DNA of 64,000 nucleotides from Rhyzopertha dominica (GCA_025024175.1 QCXZ01000003.1:14295621-14359620); one strand, 5' to 3'; shown: positions 1 through 12,980, counted from the first letter of the stretch. Notes: generated by a model not told the origin, from the letters alone. Translations and numbers: made by a program.

Positions 1-1809
1 TACACAAATCAGTTTTTGGTGCGACCTCTTACACCGTCCTTTCAATAAACACCACACAAAAGCTTTTCCAATACAAAACTGATACTACACCATTAAACAG
101 CACGCTCCTCTGTAATGTTTACGTGACACTTGACGTTACGAGTTGATTAACCTTGGATAGAAGCGTTTTGGGGCGACTCCTAAGATTCGAATTTCAGACC
201 TGAAATTCTCTACCTACAAATATTTTTTTGTTTTTCTTAACACGGTGTACGATATATATGCACGTCAAGATTCATTTTACGTAATTTTCAAAAAAAGTGA
301 TAATACCCAATTGTCGTAAACTAAGAGGACCTTGAAATAAACACGTAAAACAGAAGGTACTGTTAAAGACAACTTTGATGGGGAGAAAAAAGGCGAGTAA
401 TAAAAAGCGATGTATTAACTACAGATACCAAAAGATATATTTAGGGTTCGTAAAAAGTGGCCTAAACGTAGAGTGGACGGTGAATACTAACAAAAAGGAA
501 AATGACAGACAAATTGCTCCTGCACGTAGTAATATAAGATTATGCCGAAGTACAAAAAAAAGCTATTATGGTATGATTACGTGAAAAGAATGATGAAGGA
601 GAGGCCATTACAAAGGGTATTATTGAGTAGGAAGCCTAAAGAAAAGAAAACCGGAAAACCCTAAGAAATAGTATATTTCTGTTTCGTATGTAAGTGAACG
701 AAATATGGAGAAAAAAATTAAAGAGACAAAAGAGACATAGACGGCCTTGTCATTTATCACTTTGTAACCGTGGAAGTCATACAAGAAAATGATAAATGCT
801 TTAAAAATAATATCGCTATTTTACATGATAAAAGATTTAATTATAGACAGAGGTATCCTCAAAACATGCACTCGAGTCCCGTAATTACATCCTCAGTGCT
901 CATTCATTCATTGATTGTAACCATTTCCATACTTAAGAGTTCTAAAGACGGGATATGCAAACTAGTATCATTACCCGCAGTCAAGTACCATCGGGGTGTA
1001 AGCGAGAAATAATTTCATGCCCATCAAAGTGTTATTGCCGCNTTTGCCTAACGAAGCAACAGATTACTGTCGTCTTGTGTCTTAGCCATTCCTGCAAGCG
1101 TGTATTGGTGAATATTAATGGCCCTGGTTGCTGTCGTTCCGCTATGCACTACTGTTATCTCTCTATCGACGTAACGCGGAAATAATCAAATCAACTTCCC
1201 AAAAATAATTTCACGTTTGCATACATGCAAAGTGATTAACAACTCGTGTTCCGCTTAAGGCAATCTTGTAGCTTACTTGGGGATGTAATTTGCATTGTAT
1301 GAACCTAGCCTTATACTGTACTTGAACTTGTTGCTAAAAATGGCATGAGTAACTCTTGCCGTTTTAGTGAGTGGAACGGGAGGTTATTTATTACAAATAT
1401 TCAAATATAATGCACCCTTCAGAAATACGTGGGAAATAAATAGTCCGATAAAAATATTCAATAAAATTTGTCCTTCTATAAAATTTAACTGAAGGTTATT
1501 TATAGGCGCATGCATAGCTTTCATTGGAGCAATGCCAATATTATTGACGTTTTTCTACGGTGTTGCTAAAAATGATGACAAAGATTACAGGTGTAATCGA
1601 AACGTCAAATCGGTGATTTGATTATGTGGAATACTAGAAATGACTGCATTAAAGAAAATTGCAGCATAAGAAGTAAAGGCACACAAACACAAAGTTATAC
1701 TTTAAACTAAATTTGTTTTAAATAGAGAACGCGTATACGACAAACGTAAACAACTTAGTTTCTGAGATGAAGACATCATTGCAAATTCTGTCCAACAATC
1801 TTTTTTATA
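1..1809. other. AT-rich stretch, no gene recognised
   Basis: Only short open frames (up to 80 codons) with no recognisable motif are present. No splice-linked coding pattern, terminal repeat or RNA gene was seen. One N base lies at about 1042. The last part may belong to the 5' region of the Penelope-like remnant that follows. Confidence 0.5.
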
Positions 1810-3094
1810 AAGATGTTGAAGACAGAAAAATAGCCAAACAAGACTTTAACAAGGTTATGCAACAAAATACATTTACGAGTAAGTTAAAAAAAAGAAATTT
1901 ACCATTAAACACGGGAAGTCTATAACACACAAAATAGTTAAAGATAACAATAAAATGGTAATAAGCCTGCCAAAAGGAGTCCCTCATATACTGCCGTTAG
2001 TATTATAGCGAAGAAGATAAATTTTGCTGTAACGCCATGCAAAAATGGAGATATCATCTAAATTTAAAATGTTCAATCATATTGTTTCTGAAGAATCTAG
2101 CAGATAGGAAAAATATATGCTACGACATTAGAAATGCATGTACGCCCAAACCTAGCGTGACATATGTAGAAATGAAGGCTCTTAGGGATTTAAATGCAGA
2201 TAAGTACATCATAGTCTTTAAAGCGGATAAACGATAAAAAAGGCTGCCAGAGTAATTTTAAATAGAACAGCTTATGAGACTAAACTTAAACTCACAAATT
2301 TCTAAAATTATTAATTAATTATTAACAGTTTCATCAAAAATTCGTCTGCTTTTATTGATGTAATAAAAGGATTGAGTATTTCAGAAACCGATATTTTAGT
2401 TTCTAAAATAGTGAAACTCCTCAAGTGACACGTTAGCCAAATTATCTGAGCACTGTTTAAGATCTACTTGTTTGTCACGGAGTGGTAATTTTTGAGAACA
2501 ATTTTAGATTGAACCATGGGTTCACCCTTAAGCCCTATAGCTACCAGTTTCTTTATGGAGAAGAGGTAAAAATCTTGGTATAGGTTTGTAGATGAAACTT
2601 TTGTTATTTATCTCCAAGGTGTACGCTAGAGTTAGGCAAATTTATAAATTATTTAATTAGACAAAATTGTGATATATAATTTATGATGGAATTAGCAAGA
2701 AATGGTAATTTAACTTTCTTGAATATCAAAATGTATTGTATATGAAAAACGATGGTCAATTAGGATAGAAAGTTTACAAAAAACCAACAAACAGAGACAG
2801 TTACTTAAATACCACATCTCACCACCCTCTCACACAAAGAATAATCTTATAATGATGTTATTATTACAGCTCAACGCATTTCAGATGAAATAACACTACA
2901 ACAAGAAGTTCATCATCTGAAATCAGCGCTAGTAAGAATTTATTATATTAATAGGAATATTTAGTCAATGTTTTGTCCAAATTAAGCAACTTTTCAATCA
3001 CAAAATAAATTATAGTTGTATTTGCCTTATGTACAAGGCATTTGGGAAAAAATTAAAGAGGTTACTTAGAGTGATACTGTATTTATTGATAGTA
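1810..3094 (+). pseudogene. Decayed Penelope-like element (PLE-1), RT region
   Basis: Piecewise plus-strand translation in shifting frames gives Penelope-like reverse-transcriptase blocks in the right order. These are a pre-RT block with INFAVTP-like wording near 2015-2035, LADRKNICYDIRNAC and KYIIVFKADK at 2097-2235, a MGSPLSPIATSF-like palm block near 2515-2550, an FVDDTFVIY-like catalytic block near 2583-2615, a NGNLTFLNIKMY-like block near 2700-2740, KKPTNTDS-like wording near 2777, and LPYVQGIWEKIKEV at about 3020-3065, which precedes the GIY-YIG domain in this family. Many stops and frameshifts show that the copy is dead. It differs clearly in sequence from the second Penelope-like copy at 14-15.4 kb. 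Its 3' part is cut by the foldback repeat starting at 3095. Family assignment is from motif order; limits are approximate. Confidence 0.72.
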
Positions 3095-4020
3095 CAGGGT
3101 GAGCAAATAAGAGAGGTGGCCGGTGATATCTCATAAACCAGTAGCCCTAGAGCTTTGAGGTAAAAAATTTCTAACTAATATAGCCAAGGGATATTGCTGG
3201 AAAATATTTTCGAGTTTGTAAAGTGGCCGCTAGAAGGCGCTGTGGCACCCCCAAATTACAAAATTAATGTTTGTCAGTTTTAGCTTAGTAAAAGTCTGCG
3301 GTATTAATCATGTTAAGATTGTTTGGACTAAAATCTACCATTTTTGTTTAGAACATTTCTTTGGTAAATTTCAAATAAATGAGTGGGGGGCGAGTGAATA
3401 TTAATATAGAATATTTCAGGTTTGGCTTGACCGATTTCAACCGACGGGGTGTCATCTTCAAGAGCTTATGTACCTTTATAAAAGAGGGCGTTTTTTGAAG
3501 TTAATACTACCTAAATATCGATTTTTGTCAAAAATTTTAAATGCAAAGATATAAGGCTGTTAATTTTATTAAAAGAACAATTGAATACAGACTAAAATGG
3601 TAAAAACCGCACCATTTAAAAATTTCTAGAAAAAGTCGATATTTAAGTAGTAACTTCAGAAAACGCCCTTTACGGTCAACGCACAAACTATGTTCTGACA
3701 CTTAAAATTGCTTTTTAGGAAAGCACACAAGCTCTTGAAAATGTGATTACTTAATATTCACTTGCCAACCACTCATTTATTTGACATTTAACAAAAAATG
3801 TTAGATTTTAGTCCAAGCAATCTTATTATGTTTAATACCACAGATTTTTATTAGGCTAAAAATGACACAAACTTAAATTTTGTAATTTGGAAGTGCCACA
3901 GCGCCATTTAGCGGTCACTTCACAAACTCGAAAATATTTTCCAGTAATTTCTCTTGACCACTTTAGTTGAGAATTTTTTTACCTCAAAGCTCTAGCGCTA
4001 CTCGTTTGTGAGATATGTGT
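3095..4020. repeat. Long inverted-repeat (foldback) MITE, about 0.9 kb
   Basis: Two arms of about 430 bp are inverted copies of each other: roughly 3130-3560 matches the reverse complement of roughly 3590-4015. Shared blocks include AAAATATTTTCGAGTTTGT against ACAAACTCGAAAATATTTT, and the GTCCAAGCAATCTTA region against its complement. The left end starts CAGGGTGAGC, like the MITE at 12162. The right end has lost the matching terminus. No coding capacity is seen. It lies inside or at the edge of the Penelope-like remnant. Confidence 0.8.
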
Positions 4021-4039
4021 TTACAAAATCACTTGTTTT

Positions 4040-4228
4040 TGAGGTAAATATTACATAGGTTTAAGTAAGAATTTAGATGGCAATGCCATCTATCACATTA
4101 CATTGACATGATGACAAAGCCACCTACGTGCCTTAACTAAACTGCACTGATGAGCTGTAATAACAGCGAAATAAATCTATCTGCAGTTGGTTGAGGTGCA
4201 GACAGCACAGCATAGACATGCATTTTAT
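4040..4228 (+). repeat. Hammerhead-bearing dispersed repeat, copy 1
   Basis: This segment matches the reverse complement of 24196-24420 over almost its whole length; shared blocks include ATGACAAAGCCACCTA and TGCAGTTGGTTGAGGTG. Copy 1 lacks about 45 bp that copy 2 has just upstream of the ribozyme core, which removes one side of the outer part of stem I. It lies on the same strand as the decayed Penelope-like element and about 1 kb downstream, with a foldback MITE between. It may be that element's terminal repeat, or an independent retrozyme or SINE-like element. Confidence 0.85.
4140..4188 (+). ncRNA. Hammerhead ribozyme, type I (copy 1)
   Basis: All core elements occur in order. Stem I 5' strand AACTGCA is at 4140-4146 and CTGATGA at 4147-4153. 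Stem II is GCTGT/ACAGC (4154-4158 with 4163-4167) with loop AATA. GAAA is at 4168-4171. Helix III is very short: the last A of GAAA plus UA pair with UAU around loop AAUC. The cleavage triplet is ATC, with cleavage predicted after C4181, and the stem I 3' strand TGCAGTT is at 4182-4188. Every invariant core base of the hammerhead fold is present. Short helix III is typical of metazoan hammerheads. Activity in cis is inferred, not shown; this copy has lost the outer stem I pairing seen in copy 2. Confidence 0.85.
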
Positions 4229-6039
4229 TTCATAGGTTGACCGAAAGGCAAGTAGGGACCGGTTTAGTGCTACTAGATTGCAGCCTTCCCTAGCTGAACA
4301 TTCAAATCTAACTAAACGTTTGACTAATTTTGAGAAGACAAAAATTTACATAAGGAAAATGTTAAAAATGTCTGGTAAAAAAGCTATAGAAATTTGATAA
4401 CTTTAATAGGGATAATGAAAATTACGTGCTGGATGATATGTGGAAGGCAATTTTGTAGTTTTCTTTTATCAAGTAGTTGGTATATATTTAGTAGGCACGT
4501 TGTTTCTCGGACGCCTGGCTTTCCTGTTTATTTGTTTATGGTTCTTTCCTTTGACAAAGATTACAGATGAAATGTAAACATCAGACCTCAGACTGATATT
4601 TTTTTGTGTAATAATTTCATATTATGGACGCTGAAAGCATTCACCACGTATGCTACTCGTATAGGTACCATTAATTTGCCACAAGCTGGCAGGTGCGAAA
4701 ATGCCTTTCGTTAACGATGCTCAATGTAAATTATATCAAATTCAAGCTAATTTTGCTCTGGGGAAAATAACATTCGGTTGCCAGTCTAACACCTGATCTA
4801 CTATCTAGCTAACTTGATTTCTTATATGAGAGTAGAACAACCAAATCCACGTAATTGCGAATTAACCTTTTTTTGTTGGCTCTATAAGTATCACCTATGA
4901 CTGATACACTTTTTCCCCACACCCACTTTTCCAATCAAAGCCGGCTCTCTTCATTTCTTCGCTTTCAAATTATAGATCGACTTGCTGCGGTTAACTCGTA
5001 ATCCCTGCTTACTAATACATACCTAGGTAACCTTAAGCCCCAGGCGGCTCAGTACAATCACGTGGACTTCTTGGAAAAGCTATTAGAAGGTCCGGTACGG
5101 CCTATCACAATAGTAAATTCTGACTGGCAGCTTATCTCCAGCGCGTTAACCCATGGAATACACGATTGTCTCGTTCTTTTGTTTCAGCTTTACATGGACG
5201 ATTATATATAGGAACGATCCGACAGTTCGTGAGGATACTATGAATACGATGGGGCAGAGTAACTTCAGGGTTAAGTATGTCTCGTGATAACAAATACGTG
5301 TGCATGAATTTGCCTATCACTGAGTAAAACAAATACAATATAGCAATATCTAAGGGCAAGGCCTAGACCAAAATCATGTCGTCGATATCTTCTTGCGGTA
5401 AGCGGTCCTACGCCTGCTGAAGACATTTACTAGTGGTTCAAAAGCCTTGATAATAATAATGGTGGCAATCGTGAAGTGACCTGGCGATGCTACGGCATAC
5501 ATGTTCTATTAGAAATATACCCGGGAACTTTACTAAAGCATCTTGTAACTCCATGAGCGGTTTAGCTTTGTCTTGTTTCCCAATGGTATTTGGATAGCCT
5601 CAATGTGTGATATATCAACAAGATATATAGAAAGATCCTAAGTCGACCATTTTTCTCACACCATCTCCTACTGTTGAGCGTGTCATTCGGGCTATTTCTC
5701 TTAAACTGAATCTTTCTCTTTCATCCCAGTGATACAATTTTTTTTAAAATCATTAATGGAATAAATCGACGACTTAGACTAATTCTAAGCATTTTAGCAA
5801 GATCTTCGATTACCACCAAGAACTAGGAGACATGTGTGATAAATATAAAATTCGTACACTAAAAATTGAGATAAAGCAGTAAAAATTGTATTGCTTCTTT
5901 CTCTTTAACTCAAATACGTACATATTTGCTATAAAGTATTGCATCACGACTGAGCTCCAGCCTACTTAATCGTTTCTGATAGGTTACCATAGATTAATGA
6001 ATTAAATTTTAATTCATATGTGATATTACATAGTCATGA
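4229..6039. other. No gene recognised
   Basis: No open frame longer than about 75 codons and no recognisable family was found. Base composition is more mixed around 5000-5500 than in the flanks. Nothing here could be assigned to a host gene or an element. Confidence 0.5.
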
Positions 6040-7230
6040 ATTTTTTTTGCATCAAATTTTTTTATAAAAATGCACTTACGACATACGACCAGACGAATTG
6101 GATATAAACAGGATTGTGGCGCAAATATAAAAAAAACTGTTCTTCAGCCCGATTACATTACTCATAGGACTTATTCAAATGAACTCTCTGTCGATATCAA
6201 GAAATTCAAATCATATTATGATAACAGAGTCGCAAATAAACTGAAAGCTTTATACTCAAATATACGGCAATTTACTTCCTCCAAAGTATCATGGCCTATA
6301 TATAAAAACAGCAGCGGTAATAAGTATGTTCCAGCGAGCTCGAGACTGATGAGGTATTTGCCGAACAATTTTGTATATTCGGCTAAACCAGACGATCTTG
6401 TACCTCATTATAATGGTACTATGAGTCCTCAATCGCTCATTAACAATTTGATTTTGAAACTGTCTGCAGGATACTGAAGGGGTTAAAAAATTCTTTGCCT
6501 GGACCAGATAAACTGTTTCCAAAACTTTTAGTTGAATGTACCAACTCTATGGCGTCCTATTTTCCTCCTTATAACCAGCGGAGTTCCACGAGGTTCCGTA
6601 TTAGGACCTATACTATTTCTAATCTATGGTGCAGACATGACATTGCAGTGCAAAACGTTCGTTTACTTTTCGGTAACTGATATTCAAAATTATTTGATTT
6701 ATTGTGAATGGTGTTTTGACCAGCTAGTATAAATCCAAGTAAATGGTCGGTACTTACAATCGGTCGGGATAATCAACATTTTGAGTACAGCATAAATGGA
6801 GCACAGCTTCTGTAAAATTATGGATCTGGGCGTAACTATCACAGGATATCTCGGCTGGTCTGCCCATTTGAGAAACTGGTAAATAAAGCCGCACGTTCTT
6901 CTTATAAAAAAAAGGCGTTTAATAATTCTGATCCCCAACTATCGCGTAAACTTTATATTACTTACATACTCTGGCTAATTAGAGGCAAGCTGCTAGAAAG
7001 AGTTCAGCGCAATGCAACTCGTTGTCCAAGACAGTTAGTTAAGACACCTCGCTTATGGAAATCGTTTGCAAGCATAGAATAACGACGACGAAGAAACTTA
7101 TTCTTCAGCCGTAGCAATTTCTGTTTCAAAAACAACACTAATAAGCTGAGAAAAGGACAATTTAGGACATCGTATCGTTCACATTTTCTTATTAAAGAGC
7201 GTTTAATGCATGGAACAGTCTGCTAGATAA
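6040..7230 (+). pseudogene. Decayed Jockey/CR1-type non-LTR retrotransposon
   Basis: The plus-strand frame at 6070-6477 reads like the linker before the reverse transcriptase (SYYDNRVANKLKALYSNIRQF, then a SAGPDKLFPKLLVECTNSM-like block at 6460-6540 across a frame change). GVPRGSVLGPILFLIY at about 6590-6640 is the RT motif normally reading GVPQGSVLGPLLF. Further on come an LGVTISG-like block near 6825, KLVNKAARSSYKKKAFNNSD at 6880-6935 and LERVQRNATR at 6990-7020, in the order expected for the RT thumb region. Multiple frameshifts and the missing 5' half mark it as dead. Confidence 0.75.
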
Positions 7231-10200
7231 CGTTGTGTGTTAGTGTTTCCTTTTTTAGCTTACAGCCATCAAGTAATAATCATATTTATAACGTAAAAGT
7301 CTACAACCACACCTTACCTAATCATATCTGACGTTAATTAATAAACAAACGTTCGAAAGAGAAATCCACGACAACTTTCATCCAAATCACAACTGTACTA
7401 AACTAGAAGTGAATTAACCCCATGGTATTCCCAACGACTTTCCAAATATTTGCCTACAATAATATGCCTTAGGGCTAAAACTCAAGCGGATTTCTTTCCT
7501 GGAATGTTGCTAATGTTTATCTAACTTCTGTGAAGTAGCTCTTCTCAAAAATACCTGAATAAATTTGCCATTCAGTCTCTCGTTTCAGTTAATGTGCAAC
7601 CCGATAAAAAGTAACGATTTATTTCTTATTCCGGCATCGATGACTATATCTATTAAGTTTTATTTGGTGCTTGATTTTCCAAATTTTGAATGACAGGAGT
7701 GTTCCATTAACGCGCCAACCTTGGGAAATTGGACTCTCTCCGTCTTTATAACGCCGCTACATTTTAAAACTGCTATAAACAAACCTCTATTCAGCATGTT
7801 TACAGATTATATAAGTAAGTGCAAATATATGTCGCGCACATAGTATGTCCGCGTAATTTTAGATTAACCTTGTTACGTAAAGCAAAAGTACATGCTATAA
7901 AAATGACCGTGGATGGAAAACAATTCGCACGCTGCAGCTGCCAACACTTGCAAAATAGTAAACGTCAAAGCTACGTTATCTTTATTATTCATCTTGAGAT
8001 TAATAAATAACAACACTGTTCCATTTCTGATTTGCAAAATGAGTAGGTATGTAGTGTATGCCTAAAGTACCTTATTCGACAAATTATTACAGTTAACGTC
8101 ATAAAAATAGCATCATTAACAAACATTTCGTAATGAATGAAACAATACGTGAATGACTGAGTTTGTAATGGCCAGAAAATTCACTACATATACGTCAGAA
8201 TGACAAAATAGAATAACAGACAATTGCATAGTATTTTAAAATGATTTGTTTAAACAGTAAAGTTTTGATATTCAGCAAAGGTTACTTAACGAATATTAAC
8301 ATTAATTGAATGCAATAAGTTTCGTTCACATGTCGTAATGAACGTCTTCAAGCATAACATACCACGAATGTGCCAAAAAACTTATTTATAGACGTAGCAA
8401 GGATTGCTTTAACAATAAAAATTAAACACTTTCGTTGCACGTTCCCAATCCTTATTAAATGAAAACTGAAAAAACAATGCATTGTATGATCTCACATTAA
8501 TAAATGAATAAACACAATTCCACCGACAAATGTTTTTATACACTGACTGAGAGGAATAAGAACACCCAATAATCATTATTTTATGTGAATAAACTTTGGA
8601 TTATTTCGATTTTGATTTGTCAGAATATTTAGAGCAAAAAGACGTGCAAATTTTCCTATACGATATAGAATTTTTGGCTTGTTATATCGTCCTGAGCTAG
8701 TGCTGCACTGCTGAGCATCGGGTAACCGACTGGACTGGTGCAGAGAATGAACTGGGAATGGCATACTGTTGTTTTTAGCCATGATGGTCGGATAGGTTTC
8801 AAAAGACGACATGGCAAAAGACCCGATCCTTTTTGGGCGGAAAGGCATAGGCACCGCACCGATTGAGTAATGATGTGGGAGGCTGTTGCTCACGACAGCA
8901 GATCACATTTGGTCTTTATCAGAAGCAACGCGACCGCCCTGCGCTATATCCCAAAAGCAACGTAACCACAGGTTTTACCCTACCTTAGGACCCTCCTCGC
9001 GTCCAATTTTTTAACAAGACTTTATGTAACCATAATTACTTTGGACTACTTTGAACAAAACAATCTCAACTTGTTGCATCAAAATGTCACGGTCTTAAAA
9101 TCATTGAATGTGTCTTATTATGGGTAGAATATTGACAATTTTATACCATTCTCCACGGACTCCAATGATATGTCATGATGCATTACAAGTCGATGCATCA
9201 GCAGTGTTAAAATCCATATAGCACCGAGGAGACTCAGCTTATTATTATTTTTAAGTCCTTAGTGTATGAGTGTCGTTTGACCTTTAATGGTTTATTTGAA
9301 TTTGCCCGATATCTTTCATTCTATAAGTCCGCAATTTATTTAGCTTCCAAAATCATAATAAAGTAAGTACATTCTAAATTATTTGATGTCGCTGCTCTAT
9401 ACCATCTTCAGATAGATGCGACAATATGAATACAATATACAGGGTTATACGAAGCGATTGTAGATAAAAGAACAAAATGTATGTATGTTATGTCATACGA
9501 ACCAGATTTTGGAATCTCAAGATCGAAATGAAAAAAGAGTAATAATCTTATCTAAGAACACAAAAGTTCTAATCTGGATGTATGGTAGGCACGAAGACGC
9601 AAAAATCGATTTTAGAAAATAAAACATACAAAGTGCAAAGACCAAAGTATGTCGAAAATTCCGTATTACTGTCGGAAGCATGGGAGAAACAGTAAATATA
9701 CTTGAAACAATTCCAAAATATCTTGCCTGAGTCCTAACAATGCTTTTAATGGAAGGTTTTTCCTCTGTTACAAAGAGGGTAATTGCATAAAGCTTCCGGT
9801 TGGTATAAACTCATTTAGTGCAATGTCAAAGAAGATTGTAAACTTTATGAATTTATCGCAAGCTCATACACAGGGCATTGTTTTAGAAGATCGTCCACTG
9901 GCAATCTTAGTAAGTACCGGAGCAGATCTATTAAGAATAATGCGCCATGAAATGAATGAAAATAAGAAAACACGGTCTCAAAAGTTCTTGGAGAGATTAC
10001 TAAGAAGTGCACCCAGCACTTCCTACCTAGATCTCAACCTTCTTAGAAAATATGCTTAGTATGTGGAGTGAAAGTAAAAGAACGGTCAAATATAAATAAT
10101 GCCTAGTCGCTATCAGTAAGGACAAATCCCGCAATATTAACTCTCATTCTTCCGAATGAACGATATTTTAATTTCATTTCAGCGTAACTATATAAATATT

Positions 10201-11090
10201 TTGCACTTTATGTTGATAATTATACATCATTGTAAGAAATAATAAATAATAGGGTGCCTAAATGCGAACCTCGAGTTACTTCATTTAAAATCGTCAAATT
10301 ATACAACTGCTTCTGGTTACAAGCATTAATACAATTAAACATTATCACAGAATCCAAAACTGTCAAGCTTACGCAACAATGTCAACCCTGCCTTTTGGTG
10401 TAGCCTGCAGAAATAAGCAAAATATTAACGAGAGCCTTTGAGAAACACTTCTAGTGCATTCCAAATAGGTGGGGATTGTTAAAATGACTGTTTACGACAT
10501 AGTTATACTGATTTTATTCAAGGTCTCTAGAGGAAACGTCGTTTAAAAGTTTATCTATAGGTTTAAAATCTACAATTTGCAGTCGCCAATCTATGCTGCG
10601 GTGAAATCAGGTTCTCTCACCTTAGATATTCGGATAAACAAATCCTTGACCTTGAATAACACTTTAAGGGGCTTAGTGTGTCTTTGCAGTCATTGAAGTC
10701 ACAAAACGAAATAGTGTTTAGCGTGTCTCACGCTATCAATAAATGTTGTTTGAACATCAACTTTGCCTATAGTAAGCTTTCCTCACTTTATATTAAGAAG
10801 AAGCCTCTTGTATACCCATTAACAAATCAATTTATTAAATAGTTCATTTGGGTTAACTTNACGACTGCATACATACATAAAAGTTTGTGATATCACTATT
10901 AAGAAGCAAATAGTAATTTTGTAACCCCTCTAAGTAAGAATTGTTTAATCTATTACCAATTATAGAGAAGAGCATTATTTTAAAATGCAGTCCATGATCT
11001 CAGTAGTAAGAGTTTAGGCTTATTTAAAACTTTCTTGTTTCAAAATATAGCCCAGAGGGTTAATTCGGGCCTGAGGACTTCTACATCAAC
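7231..11090. other. No gene recognised; a few short open frames
   Basis: The region holds no long coding pattern. A 78-codon plus frame at 9823-10059 (contains LAILVSTGADLLRIMRHEM) and a 105-codon minus frame at 8576-8893 are the only notable frames, and neither resembles a family I know. The segment 8640-9000 is richer in G+C than its surroundings. An N lies at 10860. Confidence 0.45.
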
Positions 11091-11575
11091 TCACCGAAAG
11101 TTTTCACACGCGCGCTTGCCTATAGACAGTCCACCAGACAGCCTCCAATCCACAAAACTAGAAATCACACGCGCGTAAACCGAGAAGGCACTTTTCCCGA
11201 CTCCGAGATTCAAAACGCCGGACGACGATCGGATGACCCAAGCTCGAGACAGGTGAGCGTCGAGTTCTCGCCTGAACAGGTGCACTGGATCGAGTGTGTG
11301 TACGTTGCGTATAGCAGGTTGCTGTTGCCTTCGATGACCGACTGGGACCGAAACCCACCTTCGGTCGCACAAGTGAATATTGTAATGGTTCGAGGAACGC
11401 TCCGGCAGGTAGATTGTTGTGGAATATTCGGAGGGAGAAGCCTGAAACTGCATACCTGTTTCGATTGCCCCAAAGTGATGTTTTTTTTTGTTATGGGATG
11501 CCGCATGCCCTGGTCAGGGTCGGACTCGTCGGGCTCGTGTGGGTGGGTGCGCAGAAGTAATAAAGCATAAATTAA
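11091..11575. other. GC-rich, CpG-rich island open on both strands
   Basis: About 480 bp stand out from the AT-rich background by many CG dinucleotides. Overlapping open frames occur on both strands (120 codons minus at 11091-11453, 105 codons plus at 11253-11570), as expected from low stop-codon frequency in GC-rich DNA rather than from coding. No motif was recognised. It sits beside a non-LTR remnant and might be foreign to the local background, such as a 5' UTR of a retroelement or a CpG-rich regulatory island. Confidence 0.4.
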
Positions 11576-11589
11576 TCATTTTTGTTATG

Positions 11590-12150
11590 TGATTCTTGTT
11601 TCACTAATTATTAATTATCTAACTATTAGAACGGTAACACCCAAATCTCTGTAAGTAGTTTCCCGTCTCAGAACATGACCTTCGATGTTATATTCAATAG
11701 TTTAATATTTAAGAGTTTTTTTTAATATACGAGACAACAATACATTTGTCTATATTCAGATCCAATCCGTTATCTTGCAGATGTTGACAATCATCATTAT
11801 TGTTAAATATTATAAAATAACTTCATATCATCCGCATGTAGAAGTGACGAATAAGTTAAGTCATTTGATATGTCATTAATAAATAAATTAAATGATAGAG
11901 GCCCCAACACTGAACCTTGAGAAATACGTGATAAAGGTGAAAATGGTTATAAGGTTTTTTCCCCACATATTGAACACTGACTTCTTCCGCTTGCATACGA
12001 CTGCAGAAAAACAACTAATTTACTGTGGATACCCATGGTACACAATTTAGACAAGAAAACCCATGACCTTGCTAAAGTCCGTGTAAACCCCATCTATATA
12101 CCCCAGTTATGTACTGTGTGACGGAAACTGTATTTGTATTAATGGAATGG
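11590..12150 (-). pseudogene. Jockey-type reverse-transcriptase fragment
   Basis: Minus-strand translation in more than one frame gives GVYTDFSKV near 12100, then QGSVLGPLSFNLFINDIS at about 11920-11870, HADDMKLFYNI (the YADD-type catalytic block, with H for Y) near 11830 and a LDLNIDKC-like block near 11760. The order fits the palm of a Jockey-type non-LTR RT. Stops and frameshifts occur throughout. The upstream side ends at the MITE that begins at 12162; I could not find the continuation beyond that MITE. Confidence 0.65.
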
Positions 12151-12161
12151 TTAAGCATATA

Positions 12162-12980
12162 CAGGGTGAGTCAGTTTTTTGTAGACAAACTTTAACAGAA
12201 GATAGAACACATGTTTTTAAAAAGAAAAGTCCCTATAAACATATGCCGTAGAAGGCTTCGTTTGCTAGATACAGGGTGTTGAATATAACTTTTTTTCTCG
12301 AATTTTCTTTCATTATAACTTATAAACGCATGCTAAGATTTTTCATGTTTGGGGGATAATGCCTATTAATTATTGAACAGGGGCGGAATGCCAACGACTA
12401 TTTGTAAAGAAAACTGTTATTTTCATTATCTACATTACATTTTAACAAAAATAATGTCCCTTCTTCTGTTTCGAAAATCCTGTGCGTTATTTTGATGAGT
12501 TAATGTTTGAGGTGGTACTGAATTAAGTAATTTAATTATTATCAATTATCGGCTAAATATTTAAAATAAATAATAACTCGGAAACGCACAGGATTTTCCA
12601 AACAGAAGAAGGAACATTACTTTGTTAAACTGTATGTAGATAATGAAAATAACAGTTTTTTTATTACAAATAGTTATTGGCGTAGAAGTTCTGTTTAAGA
12701 CAGGGGTTGAACACCCCCTCCACTCAGCCACTGTGCAAATTTTTGAACATTCTTATCGCTTGTTTTATGCCCCTTAATTAATAAGCATTATCCTCCAAAC
12801 ATGAAAAAAATCTTAGCATTCGTTTATAGGTTATAATAAAAATTCTAGAAGAAAATTATATTCAACACCTTGTATCTCGGAAACGAAGCCTTCTGCGACA
12901 TATGTTTATAGAACTTTTCTTTTTAAAACATATGTTCTATCTTCTGTTAAAGTGTGTCTACAAAAAACTGACTCACCCTG
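12162..12980. repeat. Long inverted-repeat MITE with TATA flanks
   Basis: Starts CAGGGTGAGTCAG and ends CTGACTCACCCTG, both flanked by TATA (12158-12161 and 12981-12984), which is probably the target duplication. The two arms (roughly 12162-12497 and 12583-12980) are inverted copies along nearly their full length, with a short AT-rich centre. A second nested motif, CAGGGTGTTGAATATAA near 12283 and its complement near 12855, suggests a composite or two-step origin. No coding capacity. Confidence 0.88.

Noticed and set aside
11075..11110. CTGAGGA ... CCGAAAG as a hammerhead core
   Set aside because: The bases between the two boxes cannot form stem II.
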